Positions 7,323 through 16,198 of a stretch of 64,000 nucleotides of DNA are shown in pieces (the stretch's first letter is position 1; every line of letters starts with the position of its first letter). Source of the stretch: an uncultured Bacteroidota bacterium (GTDB lineage: Bacteria > Bacteroidota > Bacteroidia > Flavobacteriales > Flavobacteriaceae); NCBI GenBank assembly GCA_902613595.1, contig CACMHY010000002.1, positions 124,001 to 188,000 of the forward strand. The letters are read 5' to 3'. The position numbers and the translations under genes are program-made. A model generated the notes under the pieces. The model was not told where the DNA came from. It saw nothing but the letters and a program-made list of their open reading frames with translations, and did not search any database.

Positions 7323-7784
7323 TTGATAAAATTAAGAGAAGCTAAATTAAGTGATCTACCAACTTTATTGGATTTTGAAAAAAGTCTAATTAAATATGAA
7401 AGAACCTTTACCCCAAATCTAAAAAAAACCAATTTTAATTATTATGATTTAAAATCCTATATACAAGATCCTAATATTTCAGTTGTGGTCGCAGAAAAAA
7501 ATGGGTCATTGATTGCCTCAGGATATGCTTTAGTTCGATCAAACAAAATTTATAAAAATCCCTCACATATTGTATTTCTTGGATTTATGTACGTTGTTCC
7601 TGAATGCAGGGGGTTGGGCATTAACAAGAAAATTTTAGACTATCTCATAAAATGGGGACAAAAAAAAGGGTATTCAGAATTTCAGCTTGATGTTTATGCG
7701 CCAAATAAAAGCGCAATCAAAGCTTACAAAAAAATTGGATTTAATTTTGAAACAATAACAATGCGATTAAATATTGAAGAATAA
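7323..7784 (+). CDS. GNAT-family N-acetyltransferase
   Basis: A 153-residue protein with the GNAT pattern: N-terminal IKLREAKLSDLPTLLDFE, a central strand GFMYVVPECRG followed by the acetyl-CoA loop RGLGINKKI, and a C-terminal APNKSAIKAYKKIGF motif. The start is TTG at 7323, directly before the conserved N-terminal strand; no ATG fits. It should transfer an acetyl group from acetyl-CoA to an amine; the substrate cannot be read from sequence. It is a single gene, divergent from the 31-residue peptide gene. Confidence 0.85.
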   Translation: MIKLREAKLSDLPTLLDFEKSLIKYERTFTPNLKKTNFNYYDLKSYIQDPNISVVVAEKNGSLIASGYALVRSNKIYKNPSHIVFLGFMYVVPECRGLGINKKILDYLIKWGQKKGYSEFQLDVYAPNKSAIKAYKKIGFNFETITMRLNIEE

Positions 7785-7870
7785 AATTTCAGTATTTATA
7801 AAACCAACCAGAACGGATTATTTACTCAATTTCTTTTTTTAAATTTATTCAACTATAAATTCAATCCTTT

Positions 7871-9448
7871 TTGAAGAAGCAATTAATATTTTTTTTAATC
7901 TTATACCCAACAATTATCATTTGTCAACAGGGTAAAAACATTGATTTAAAAGAAGTTGTAAACACTGCCGCTGTTATCCCAAGAATCAATATTGATGGTC
8001 TTATATACTCGATAAGAGATAGAGATCAAATAATAACAAATCTTCTAAGATCACCTTTCTGGGATGAAGGCTATAAGTTTACCATTAACCTTGAAGATTA
8101 TGATTCTGGCAGAAAATATACTTACCAAAACAAAGGAGTAGTCAGAGTTTTTGTAAATAATATTGAGTTGTCTCGAAGACATAATTTTAAAGCCTATGAT
8201 AATATTAAACTGTTATTGAAAAACGCAGAGGACATATCTGTAATTTCAAGTGCTGAATCACAAAGAGAGTCAAATTTAAAATATCAACGAAATTCCTCTT
8301 ATTTAAGTTTAGAAATGGGACCTGATGAATTAAACAGACAGGGAGCTTTTTTGGATGAGAAAAAAAAGGTTCCTGTTACTTTAATAAAAATAAAATCAGA
8401 CTTAAGCACAGAGGTTGTTTACAACAAAGCGAAAAAAAGGAGTAAGCTAAAAAAACTTTCAGAGCTAAAGGTTATTGATAAAAGTGTAGAGGTCGGTGTC
8501 AAAGGGCAAGAGGGCTCTCGTAGATTGATTTTAAGAGCTGGCACTACAGTATATACAGACCATATAACAACAGTTGAATTAGAAGGTGTTGATGTGGTAA
8601 AAAATGTTGAAGATAACGGAATAATATATTCTCCTAAATTAGTAAATGGACAAATAATTTTCCAAAAAAACCAAAAGTTAACAAGACTTAAAAAACAAAG
8701 TGACAAATTTTTAAAAATGGGGCTTAACGAATGGGGTATAGATGTAGATGCAAATACATGGTCTCAAGCATTGCGAGCTCATCTCAGGGGGAAACAGACC
8801 TTTATTACAAGTGACGGGTTACCAATTCTTTTCGGTGCAGTAACACTGGGTGACGAACAACCTGGCCCACTTTGGGTTATAGATGGTGTTTATTTGACAC
8901 AACCTCCAGGAAATGTAAGATCCTTAGCTCCATTAATACGTGAGGTTAACGTTTTAAAATACAATGCGACTAAATATGGTTCAAGGGGTGCTGCAGGTGT
9001 TATTGAAATCAACACTAGTGTTGGTCTATCTGAAGATTTAGGGAACTATAAAAAAAGCTTTGCTATTAAAGGAAAAGAAAATATTAGGCTTATGGAAGAA
9101 TTTCAGAAATATGAAAAGCAATTTATTTTGGAAAGGGAGAGGCTTAACGACTCTAGAAAAATTTTTATCCAATCAAATGAAGTCGAAAAAGTAGATTCTA
9201 TTCAAGAATTAATAAATTCATTAACATTAAAAAGTTATTTATTTACAGCTAATTTTGCTATAAATAATGCTGATTACGAAGTTGCACCATATTTGGCATT
9301 GAATAAAATTGGCGATGCAAAATTTAAAATATTAGAGGCCATAGAACAAAAATTATCTCCACAGATTAGGAAGTCTAAATATGGAAAAAGATTTATTGAA
9401 TTTCTAGAGATTAAAAAAAGTAGAGATACTACAAGCACTAAAAATTAA
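7871..9448 (+). CDS. exported protein with stand-alone TonB-receptor plug-like domain
   Basis: A 525-residue protein with a TTG start and an N-terminal signal sequence (KKQLIFFLILYPTIIICQQ). The first 270 residues are unrecognised. Residues about 330-380 read like the plug domain of SusC/TonB-dependent receptors: GPLWVIDGVYL, a VLKYNATKYGSRG segment and AAGVIEINT. In SusC proteins this plug is followed by a barrel of some 700 residues; here only a charged helical tail of about 140 residues follows, so this is not a transporter. Such proteins may act in the periplasm. Followed by a direct repeat at 9438-9480 and then the fucose operon. Confidence 0.65.
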   Translation: MKKQLIFFLILYPTIIICQQGKNIDLKEVVNTAAVIPRINIDGLIYSIRDRDQIITNLLRSPFWDEGYKFTINLEDYDSGRKYTYQNKGVVRVFVNNIELSRRHNFKAYDNIKLLLKNAEDISVISSAESQRESNLKYQRNSSYLSLEMGPDELNRQGAFLDEKKKVPVTLIKIKSDLSTEVVYNKAKKRSKLKKLSELKVIDKSVEVGVKGQEGSRRLILRAGTTVYTDHITTVELEGVDVVKNVEDNGIIYSPKLVNGQIIFQKNQKLTRLKKQSDKFLKMGLNEWGIDVDANTWSQALRAHLRGKQTFITSDGLPILFGAVTLGDEQPGPLWVIDGVYLTQPPGNVRSLAPLIREVNVLKYNATKYGSRGAAGVIEINTSVGLSEDLGNYKKSFAIKGKENIRLMEEFQKYEKQFILERERLNDSRKIFIQSNEVEKVDSIQELINSLTLKSYLFTANFAINNADYEVAPYLALNKIGDAKFKILEAIEQKLSPQIRKSKYGKRFIEFLEIKKSRDTTSTKN

Positions 9449-9480
9449 TTTATTTTTTTCCTAAAAATTAATTTATTTTT
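9438..9480. repeat. two direct 20-base repeats, 23-base period
   Basis: The 20-base unit CTAAAAATTAATTTATTTTT occurs at 9438-9457 and again, identically, at 9461-9480. The first copy overlaps the stop codon of the plug-like protein gene. The repeats lie about 100 bases upstream of the deoxysugar operon, so they may be regulator-binding sites or just a local duplication. Confidence 0.6.
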
Positions 9481-9572
9481 AGTTTTTAACTTTAAGTTAA
9501 ATCAATTCAGAACCCATTAAAATGCTTAATTATTATTGGATTTTTTAGAATAGTTTTACTTTTAAGTTGGTA

Positions 9573-11240
9573 ATGACTCAATTAAAAAATAAAATATTAA
9601 AAATCCATCCTAAAGACAATATAATTGTTGCTCTTATTGATTTAAAAGCGGGAGAAATTATCACCCATGAGGGCAAGGAGATTTCCTTAATAACAGATGT
9701 TAATAAGAAACATAAGTTTGCAAATAAAAATTTGGATAAAGGACAGGATATTTACCTTTATGGGGTAATAGTTGGAAAAGCTACAAAACAAATTAAAAAA
9801 GGAGAGGCCATTAATACACAGAATATTTCTCATCACACACAAGAGTATTACTTACCAAAAAGTATAAAAAAAATATATAAACCTAATTTATCTAATAATC
9901 ATTACAGTAGTAAAACCTTTGATGGTTATCATAGAGAAGATGGAAAAGTGGGAACAGAAAATAATTGGCTTGTAATTCCACTTGTATTTTGTCAAAATCG
10001 AAATATAGATGAATTAAAAAAAGCTTTGTTAGGTGGTTTAGGGTATGAAACTAAAAGGAAAAGAGCTTTCGATCTTGAAAGGTTAATTTCACATTTCAAA
10101 TCTGGTGCAACCAAGTCAGAATTACTTGATCAGAATGTGTTATCATCTGAAAAAAACAATTCAAAAAAACCATTATTTTCAAATGTCGATGGGATATATT
10201 TTATAACCCATGAGGGTGGTTGTGGAGGTTCAAAATATGATTCTGCTAGCCTTTGCAATTTAATTGCAGGGTATATTAATAATCCAAATGTCGCAGGAGC
10301 GACTATACTAAGTCTTGGATGTCAACATGCTCAAATCAGTCTTTTAGAAAAATCGTTAAAAAGAATAGCTCCAGATTTTAAAAAAACAATCTTCTTAATG
10401 GAACAGCAAAAAAGCAATTCAGAAGAAGAATTTTTAGCAGAATGTATTAAAAAAACATTTATTGGTCTTATTGAAGCTAATAAAATTGAACGTAGACCCG
10501 CATCCATAAGTAAACTTACCTTAGGTTTGGAGTGCGGAGGCTCAGATGGTTTTTCTGGAATTTCAGCAAATCCAGTTTTGGGATTTGTTTCTGATTTGGT
10601 TGTTGAGCACGGTGGCTCTGCAATTTTATCTGAATTTCCTGAATTAAATGGAGTCGAACAGGAGCTTATAAATAGGTGTACAAATCTTGAAAAAGCAAAA
10701 AAGTTTAAGACTCTAATGCAAAATTATAATAGAAAAGCAACTGTCTTAGGAGCTGGTTTTGATTCTAATCCATCTCCAGGTAATATTAAAGATGGTTTAA
10801 TTACAGATGCTATTAAATCAGCTGGAGCTGCAAAAAAAGGAGGTACTTCTCCTGTTGTGGACGTCTTAGACTACACAGAGCAAATTACTATTCCAGGTTT
10901 AAATCTCTTGTGTACTCCAGGGAATGATGTTGAATCAACGACTGCACTTGCCGGCTCAGGAGCTAATATTATTTTATTTACCACTGGTTTGGGAACTCCT
11001 ACTGGAAATCCTGCAGTCCCTGTTTTAAAAGTTTCTTCCAATACAAGTTTGTATAATAATATGGCTGACATTATTGATTTTAATACAGGTACTATTATTG
11101 AAGGAATAAGCAACATTAAAGATTGTGGAGAAAAACTTTTAAATTTTGTCTTAGAAGTGGCGAGTGGAAGAGTAAAAGTATGTGCTCGGAAATTAGGCCA
11201 GAATGATTTTATTCCTTGGAAAAGGGGCATGTCACTTTAA
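9573..11240 (+). CDS. UxaA-family sugar-acid dehydratase, probable L-fuconate dehydratase
   Basis: The start is placed at the ATG at 9573; a TTG two codons earlier is less likely. The 555-residue protein has an N-terminal SAF-like domain (about 1-90) and a large C-terminal domain with EDGKVGTENNW, HEGGCGGSKYD, LSLGCQHAQ and LECGGSDGFSG, as in altronate/galactarate dehydratases (UxaA/GarD). These metal-dependent enzymes remove water from sugar acids. It is the first gene of an operon that holds every other step of a non-phosphorylating deoxysugar pathway but no enolase-superfamily dehydratase, so it should convert L-fuconate to 2-keto-3-deoxy-L-fuconate. Family is sure, substrate inferred. Confidence 0.85.
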   Translation: MTQLKNKILKIHPKDNIIVALIDLKAGEIITHEGKEISLITDVNKKHKFANKNLDKGQDIYLYGVIVGKATKQIKKGEAINTQNISHHTQEYYLPKSIKKIYKPNLSNNHYSSKTFDGYHREDGKVGTENNWLVIPLVFCQNRNIDELKKALLGGLGYETKRKRAFDLERLISHFKSGATKSELLDQNVLSSEKNNSKKPLFSNVDGIYFITHEGGCGGSKYDSASLCNLIAGYINNPNVAGATILSLGCQHAQISLLEKSLKRIAPDFKKTIFLMEQQKSNSEEEFLAECIKKTFIGLIEANKIERRPASISKLTLGLECGGSDGFSGISANPVLGFVSDLVVEHGGSAILSEFPELNGVEQELINRCTNLEKAKKFKTLMQNYNRKATVLGAGFDSNPSPGNIKDGLITDAIKSAGAAKKGGTSPVVDVLDYTEQITIPGLNLLCTPGNDVESTTALAGSGANIILFTTGLGTPTGNPAVPVLKVSSNTSLYNNMADIIDFNTGTIIEGISNIKDCGEKLLNFVLEVASGRVKVCARKLGQNDFIPWKRGMSL

Positions 11241-11250
11241 ATATAGTAGA

Positions 11251-12036
11251 ATGAATAAAAAATTTTCTCTAAAGAACAAAACTGCTGTTATAACAGGAGG
11301 CGGAAGTGGAATTGGTAAAGCTATTACATTTACCCTCGCTTCACAGGATGCATTTGTACATGTATTGGATAATAAATTTGAATCTGCATTGGAAACAATA
11401 GATCACATAAAAAAAAATAATTTTATTGGAGTGGCCCACCAATGCGATGTTTCAAACATTCAAGAAGTAAATCATGTTATCCTTGAAATATGCAAAACAT
11501 CAAATATTGATATTCTTATTAATAACGCGGGAATTGCCCATGTTGGGAATATAGAAAATTGCCAAGAAGAAGATTTGGACAGATTGTATAATGTAAATAT
11601 TAAAGGAGTTTATAATTGTTCAAAAGCTGTTATTCCATTTATGAAAAAAAATAAAAATGGGTTAATTATTAATCTTGCCTCTATAGCCTCTAGTGTTGGT
11701 ATTAGTGACAGGTTTGCATACTCTATGACAAAGGGTGCTGTTCTTACTATGACATATTCAATTGCTAAAGATTACGTGAAAGATAATATTAGATGTAATT
11801 GTATTTCACCAGCCCGAGTTCATACTCCCTTTGTAGACGGATTTATAAAAAAGAATTATCCGAATGAAGAAAAAAAAATGTTTGAAAACTTATCAAAAAC
11901 TCAACCCATCGGACGCATGGGAACTCCGCAAGAGATTGCGGACCTTGCTTTATATCTTTGTTCTGAGGAAGCAAAATTTATTACAGGGTCAAATTTTGCA
12001 ATTGATGGAGGATTTGTAACTCTAAATTCAAAATAA
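11251..12036 (+). CDS. SDR, probable 2-keto-3-deoxy-L-fuconate dehydrogenase
   Basis: The start is taken as the ATG at 11251, 10 bases after the UxaA stop. The protein of 261 residues has a classic Rossmann motif (TGGGSGIG), NNAG, and the catalytic YSMTK with an upstream serine. The segment CISPARVHTPFVDGF resembles the dehydrogenases that oxidise 2-keto-3-deoxyfuconate/rhamnonate at C4 to the 2,4-diketo acid using NAD+. Its position between the dehydratase and the FAH-family hydrolase supports this step. Cytoplasmic. Confidence 0.8.
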   Translation: MNKKFSLKNKTAVITGGGSGIGKAITFTLASQDAFVHVLDNKFESALETIDHIKKNNFIGVAHQCDVSNIQEVNHVILEICKTSNIDILINNAGIAHVGNIENCQEEDLDRLYNVNIKGVYNCSKAVIPFMKKNKNGLIINLASIASSVGISDRFAYSMTKGAVLTMTYSIAKDYVKDNIRCNCISPARVHTPFVDGFIKKNYPNEEKKMFENLSKTQPIGRMGTPQEIADLALYLCSEEAKFITGSNFAIDGGFVTLNSK

Positions 12037-12037
12037 T

Positions 12038-12901
12038 ATGAAACTTATTAGATTTGGCGATCTCAAAAAAGAAAAACCTGGTGTTTTAACATCCGATGGA
12101 AAGCGAATTGATGTTTCTGATTTTGTATCGGATTATGATGAAAAATTTTTCGAAGAAGAAGGTTATGAAAGTCTAAAAAAATGGCTTTATCTAAATGAAA
12201 ATTCTTGCCCCAAAGTTGATAAAAATGTAAGATGGGGTTCTCCTCTTGCAAGGCCTTCAAAAATTGTCTGTGTGGGATTAAATTATGCCAAACATGCTAG
12301 AGAAAGTGGAATGGAAATACCAAAAGAACCTGTTTTATTTTTCAAATCAACTTCGGCAATTGTAGGACCATATGATCCAATTATAATACCCAAAGGAAGT
12401 ATCAAAACAGACTGGGAGGTAGAACTTGCAATAGTAATTAGTAAAAAAGCTTCTTATGTGTCGGAGGATGAAGCTTTAAAACATGTTGCAGGTTATGTAA
12501 TCCATAATGATGTAAGTGAGCGTTCTTTTCAATTGGAGCGATCAGGACAGTGGGTAAAGGGTAAAAGTAGTGATAGCTTTGCACCTATCGGTCCATTTAT
12601 TGCCACCAGTGATGAAATTGTAGATCCAAATAATCTTAATCTTTGGCTTAAGCTAAATGGAGTAATTATGCAAGATAGTAATACATCCGATTTTATTTTT
12701 AATGCTCAAGAAGTAATAAGTCATATTAGTCAATTTATGACTTTACTTCCAGGTGACATTATTTCAACAGGCACACCCTTCGGAGTTGGCTTAGGATTAA
12801 ACCCACCAAAATATTTAAAAGAAGGAGATGAAGTTGAGCTAGGTATTGAAGGTCTGGGGATTTCAAAACAAAAATGTGTAGCTTTTAAAAATGATAATTG
12901 A
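12038..12901 (+). CDS. FAH-family hydrolase, probable 2,4-diketo-3-deoxy-L-fuconate hydrolase
   Basis: A 287-residue fumarylacetoacetate-hydrolase-family protein. It shows the KIVCVGLNYAKHARE core, a PVLFFKSTSAIVGP segment, the metal-binding acidic cluster DWEVELA, and the GDIISTGTPFGVG C-terminal motif. In the non-phosphorylating fucose and rhamnose routes this family cleaves the diketo acid to pyruvate and L-lactate. The final gene of the operon encodes a lactate-type dehydrogenase, which fits that product. It starts 1 base after the SDR stop and overlaps the next gene by 11 bases. Confidence 0.85.
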   Translation: MKLIRFGDLKKEKPGVLTSDGKRIDVSDFVSDYDEKFFEEEGYESLKKWLYLNENSCPKVDKNVRWGSPLARPSKIVCVGLNYAKHARESGMEIPKEPVLFFKSTSAIVGPYDPIIIPKGSIKTDWEVELAIVISKKASYVSEDEALKHVAGYVIHNDVSERSFQLERSGQWVKGKSSDSFAPIGPFIATSDEIVDPNNLNLWLKLNGVIMQDSNTSDFIFNAQEVISHISQFMTLLPGDIISTGTPFGVGLGLNPPKYLKEGDEVELGIEGLGISKQKCVAFKNDN

Positions 12902-13715
12902 TAGCCATCAACATTTTTGGAATTATAATCCTGAAAGAGATACCTGGATAGATGAATCAATGCAAGTGCTAAAAAAAAATTTCCTTCCAAGGAACTTAAA
13001 ACCAATTTTAATAAATAATGGAATTGATGGCTGTATTTCTGTTCAAGCTGATCAATCATACCAAGAAACAGAGTTTTTACTAAAATGTGCATCTAACAAC
13101 AAGTTTATTAAGGGTGTTGTTGGTTGGGTTGATTTATGTTCACCTAACCTAGAAAAAAAATTAGAAAAGTATACTTCAGATAAAATCTTTAAGGGTGTAA
13201 GACACATTGTTCAATCTGAAAGTCCCGAATATTTACTTAGGAAGGATGTTCAATCTGGAATATCCAAATTATCAAAATTCAATCTTACTTTTGATTTATT
13301 GGTTACCCCAATCCAGCTGCAATCGGCAATTAAATTGGTAAAAATTTTCCCTAATCAAAAATTTGTTCTAGATCATATTGCGAAACCTCGTATTTCTGAA
13401 CCTTTAAATAAAACTTGGGTGAGTGACATAATTAATTTATCGAAATATAGTAACGTCTTTTGTAAGATTTCAGGATTAGTTACTGAAACGAAAGGATATA
13501 ATTTTTCTGAAACCGATTTTTTGCCTTTTCTAGATGTAATATTTAAATATTTTGGTTTCGATAGAATAATGTACGGATCTGATTGGCCTGTTTGTTTACT
13601 AGCGGCAGACTACAAAAAAGTACTCGAGATAATTAGCAATTATTTAATGAGTTACGATTCAAAAATTAGAGAAAAAATAATGGGAACAAACGCTAAAATA
13701 TTTTATAACTTATAG
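12891..13715 (+). CDS. amidohydrolase-family lactonase, probable L-fuconolactonase
   Basis: A 274-residue amidohydrolase of the Amidohydro_2 type. It starts with the metal-binding DSHQHFW, has FVLDHIAKP in the middle and MYGSDWPVC near the C-terminus. Members of this subgroup hydrolyse sugar lactones such as L-fucono- and L-rhamnono-lactone to the free acid. Placement in this operon points to L-fucono-1,5-lactone. Translation probably couples to the FAH gene through the 11-base overlap. No signal peptide, so cytoplasmic. Confidence 0.82.
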   Translation: MIIDSHQHFWNYNPERDTWIDESMQVLKKNFLPRNLKPILINNGIDGCISVQADQSYQETEFLLKCASNNKFIKGVVGWVDLCSPNLEKKLEKYTSDKIFKGVRHIVQSESPEYLLRKDVQSGISKLSKFNLTFDLLVTPIQLQSAIKLVKIFPNQKFVLDHIAKPRISEPLNKTWVSDIINLSKYSNVFCKISGLVTETKGYNFSETDFLPFLDVIFKYFGFDRIMYGSDWPVCLLAADYKKVLEIISNYLMSYDSKIREKIMGTNAKIFYNL

Positions 13716-13720
13716 TTAAA

Positions 13721-14503
13721 ATGGATTTAGGATTAAAGGGAAAAATAATAATCGTAACCGGAGGTTCAAAAGGTATTGGTTCTGGTATTGTTTCAGTTTT
13801 GTCAGAGGAGGGTGCTATACCTGTAATTGTAGGCAGAGATAAAGACACTATTCTAAGTGCCGTAAATAAATATAGAGAAAGAAATTATCAAGTTGGATAT
13901 GCATTTGCAGAATTGACCGACCCAATGCAATGTGAGCGAGCTGTAAAAAAAATAATTGATGACTTTGAGAAAATTGACGGTTTAGTAAATAATGCAGGGG
14001 TAAATGATGGAGTAGGTTTAGAAAAGGGGACGTATGAAGATTTTTTAAATTCAATAAATAAGAACGTCGCTCACTATTATAAAATGGCTCAGCTAGTATT
14101 GCCTGAACTTAAAAAAAACAAGGGTGCAATTGTAAACATTGGTTCAAAGGTATCGGTTACTGGACAAGGTGGAACATCAGGTTATGCAGCTGCATGCGGT
14201 GGAAGAAACACCTTGACTAGAGAATGGGCAGTAGAATTAATACCTTATTCGATAAGAGTTAATAGTGTGATTGTTGCAGAATGCTATACTCCTTTATATA
14301 AAAAATGGATAGAAAGTTTTGAAGATCCAAAAGCAAAACTTGTCTCAATAACTAATAAAATTCCATTAGATAAGCGAATGACAACAATTGAAGAAATTGC
14401 TAATACAGTCGCTTTTTTGATCTCAGAAAAATCGAGCCATACAACTGGTCAATTGATCTATGTTGATGGTGGTTATACTCATTTAGATCGAGCAATTTTT
14501 TAA
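13721..14503 (+). CDS. SDR, probable L-fucose dehydrogenase, with altered catalytic motif
   Basis: A 260-residue short-chain dehydrogenase with a Rossmann TGGSKGIG, NNAG at about residues 88-91 and Ser142/Tyr155 at the catalytic spacing. The usual YxxxK reads YAAAC, so position 159 is Cys instead of Lys. The rest (GTSGY, TREWAVELIPYSIRVN) is well conserved and the C-terminus is complete. In the operon it is the natural candidate for oxidising L-fucose to the lactone. The missing lysine may mark a distinct subfamily using another residue rather than a dead enzyme. It follows the lactonase gene by 5 bases. Confidence 0.78.
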   Translation: MDLGLKGKIIIVTGGSKGIGSGIVSVLSEEGAIPVIVGRDKDTILSAVNKYRERNYQVGYAFAELTDPMQCERAVKKIIDDFEKIDGLVNNAGVNDGVGLEKGTYEDFLNSINKNVAHYYKMAQLVLPELKKNKGAIVNIGSKVSVTGQGGTSGYAAACGGRNTLTREWAVELIPYSIRVNSVIVAECYTPLYKKWIESFEDPKAKLVSITNKIPLDKRMTTIEEIANTVAFLISEKSSHTTGQLIYVDGGYTHLDRAIF

Positions 14504-14518
14504 CAAATTCAATAAAAC

Positions 14519-14881
14519 ATGGAATTCAACGATAAAAAAAAATATTGTTTTGCATTGGATTTAAAAAATGATCCGGAAAAAATTCAGGCCTACATTGATC
14601 AGCATAAAAGGGTATGGCCAGAAATTGAAGAAAGTATAAAAAATGCTGGGATTAATCAACTTGAGATTTTTCATACTCATAATCGTCTATTCATGATTAT
14701 TGAAGGAAATAAAGATTTCTCTCTCCAAAAAAAGTCTAAAATGGATTCAGAAAATCCTTTTGTACAAAAATGGGAAGAAATAATGTGGGAGTATCAAAAA
14801 TCACTACCTAATACAAAAAAAGGTACTAAATGGGTATTAATGGAAAAAATTTATGACCTAGATAAATCATTTATTAAATGA
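14519..14881 (+). CDS. L-fucose/L-rhamnose mutarotase family protein
   Basis: A 120-residue protein of the DUF718 (RhaM-like) mutarotase family. Recognisable parts are YCFALDLKNDPE, HKRVWPEI with the catalytic-type His, NRLFMIIEG and the tryptophan-rich KWEEIMWEYQ. These enzymes interconvert alpha and beta anomers of the sugar so that uptake and oxidation are not limited by slow mutarotation. The neighbouring FucP permease argues for L-fucose, although rhamnose cannot be excluded from sequence alone. Confidence 0.85.
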   Translation: MEFNDKKKYCFALDLKNDPEKIQAYIDQHKRVWPEIEESIKNAGINQLEIFHTHNRLFMIIEGNKDFSLQKKSKMDSENPFVQKWEEIMWEYQKSLPNTKKGTKWVLMEKIYDLDKSFIK

Positions 14882-14897
14882 AAGTTTATTAATCATC

Positions 14898-16193
14898 ATG
14901 ATTGAAAAATCATCAGCTTTAGTTTCTAAAAAAGTATTCACACCTTTTATATTAGTAACTTCACTTTTTGCTCTTTGGGGGTTTGCAAATGACATTACAA
15001 ATCCAATGGTAGCTGCATTTGGTACGCTTATGGAACTTTCAAACTCAAAAGCAGCTTGGGTTCAATTAGCTTTTTATGGCGGCTATGCAACAATGGCTAT
15101 ACCAGCTGCAATGTTTGTAAGAAGATTTAATTATAAAAAAGGAATTATTCTTGGTTTAGCATTATATTCAATAGGTGCTCTTCTCTTTTATCCAGCTGCT
15201 AAGTTTGAAGCATTTGGATATTTTTTAATATCACTCTATATATTGACATTTGGATTAGCTTTTTTAGAAACAACTGCTAGTCCATATATAATGTCGATGG
15301 GTGACGAAGAAACCGCAACCCGAAGATTAAATTTAGCACAAGCCTTTAATCCTTTCGGATCTCTATTGGGCATGTTTGTAGCCTCGAATTTTATTCTTTC
15401 AAAATTAAAATCAGATCAAAGAGATATTTCAGGAGAAATAATATTTAATTCATTGGGGAATGCTGAAAAAGCGATAATTAGAACACATGATTTAAGTATT
15501 ATAAGTACGCCTTACATCATTCTAGGATTCACAGTAGCTGCGATGTTAATCTTGATTACGATTACTAAAATGCCATCAAAAATTAGCGAATCAGATTTAT
15601 CTAATGAATTAGCTGCATTTAAAAGATTATTCAGAAATACTAATTATAGAGAGGGAGTAATTACTCAAATGTTTTATGTAGGCGCACAAATAATGTGTTG
15701 GACATTTATAATTCAATATGCTGATAAATTAGGGATGTCAAAAGCTCAGGCTCAGAATTATAACATTTTAGCAATGACTATTTTTTTAACTAGTAGATTT
15801 TTATGTACTTATTTAATGAAATTTATAAGCTCAAAAAAATTGTTAACACTATTTGCAGTTGGAGGAATAATCTCAATTTTAGGCGTAATTTTTTTAAATG
15901 ACATCAAGGGGCTTTATTTTCTAGTGGCCACTTCGGCATTTATGTCTTTAATGTTTCCAACAATTTATGGTTTAGCACTTCATGGTTTAGGAAATGATAC
16001 TTCTTTGGGAGCAGCAGGACTTGTAATGGCAATTGTTGGAGGAGCACTAATGCCTCCTTTGCAGGGATGGATTGTAGACTTAGAAACTGTTGGTAATTAC
16101 AAAGCAGTAAATATTTCATTTGTTTTACCTTTAATTTGTTTTTGTGTTATTATGATTTATGGTTACCGTACTTTAAAAATTCATAAAAATTAA
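14898..16193 (+). CDS. fucP: FucP-type L-fucose:H+ symporter (MFS)
   Basis: A 431-residue major facilitator protein with about 12 hydrophobic helices. Diagnostic stretches for the FucP/NanT-like sugar group are ALWGFANDITNPM near the start, GLAFLETTASPYIM and LNLAQAFNPFGS. Known FucP proteins bring L-fucose into the cytoplasm with a proton. The gene sits between the mutarotase and the lactate-type dehydrogenase and is preceded by 16 bases, so it is part of the catabolic operon. Sugar specificity is inferred from family and context. Confidence 0.88.
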   Translation: MIEKSSALVSKKVFTPFILVTSLFALWGFANDITNPMVAAFGTLMELSNSKAAWVQLAFYGGYATMAIPAAMFVRRFNYKKGIILGLALYSIGALLFYPAAKFEAFGYFLISLYILTFGLAFLETTASPYIMSMGDEETATRRLNLAQAFNPFGSLLGMFVASNFILSKLKSDQRDISGEIIFNSLGNAEKAIIRTHDLSIISTPYIILGFTVAAMLILITITKMPSKISESDLSNELAAFKRLFRNTNYREGVITQMFYVGAQIMCWTFIIQYADKLGMSKAQAQNYNILAMTIFLTSRFLCTYLMKFISSKKLLTLFAVGGIISILGVIFLNDIKGLYFLVATSAFMSLMFPTIYGLALHGLGNDTSLGAAGLVMAIVGGALMPPLQGWIVDLETVGNYKAVNISFVLPLICFCVIMIYGYRTLKIHKN

Positions 16194-16198
16194 GTTTT

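Noticed and set aside
7871-9448. Calling the plug-like protein a SusC transporter
   Set aside because: No barrel region follows the plug; the protein is only 525 residues.
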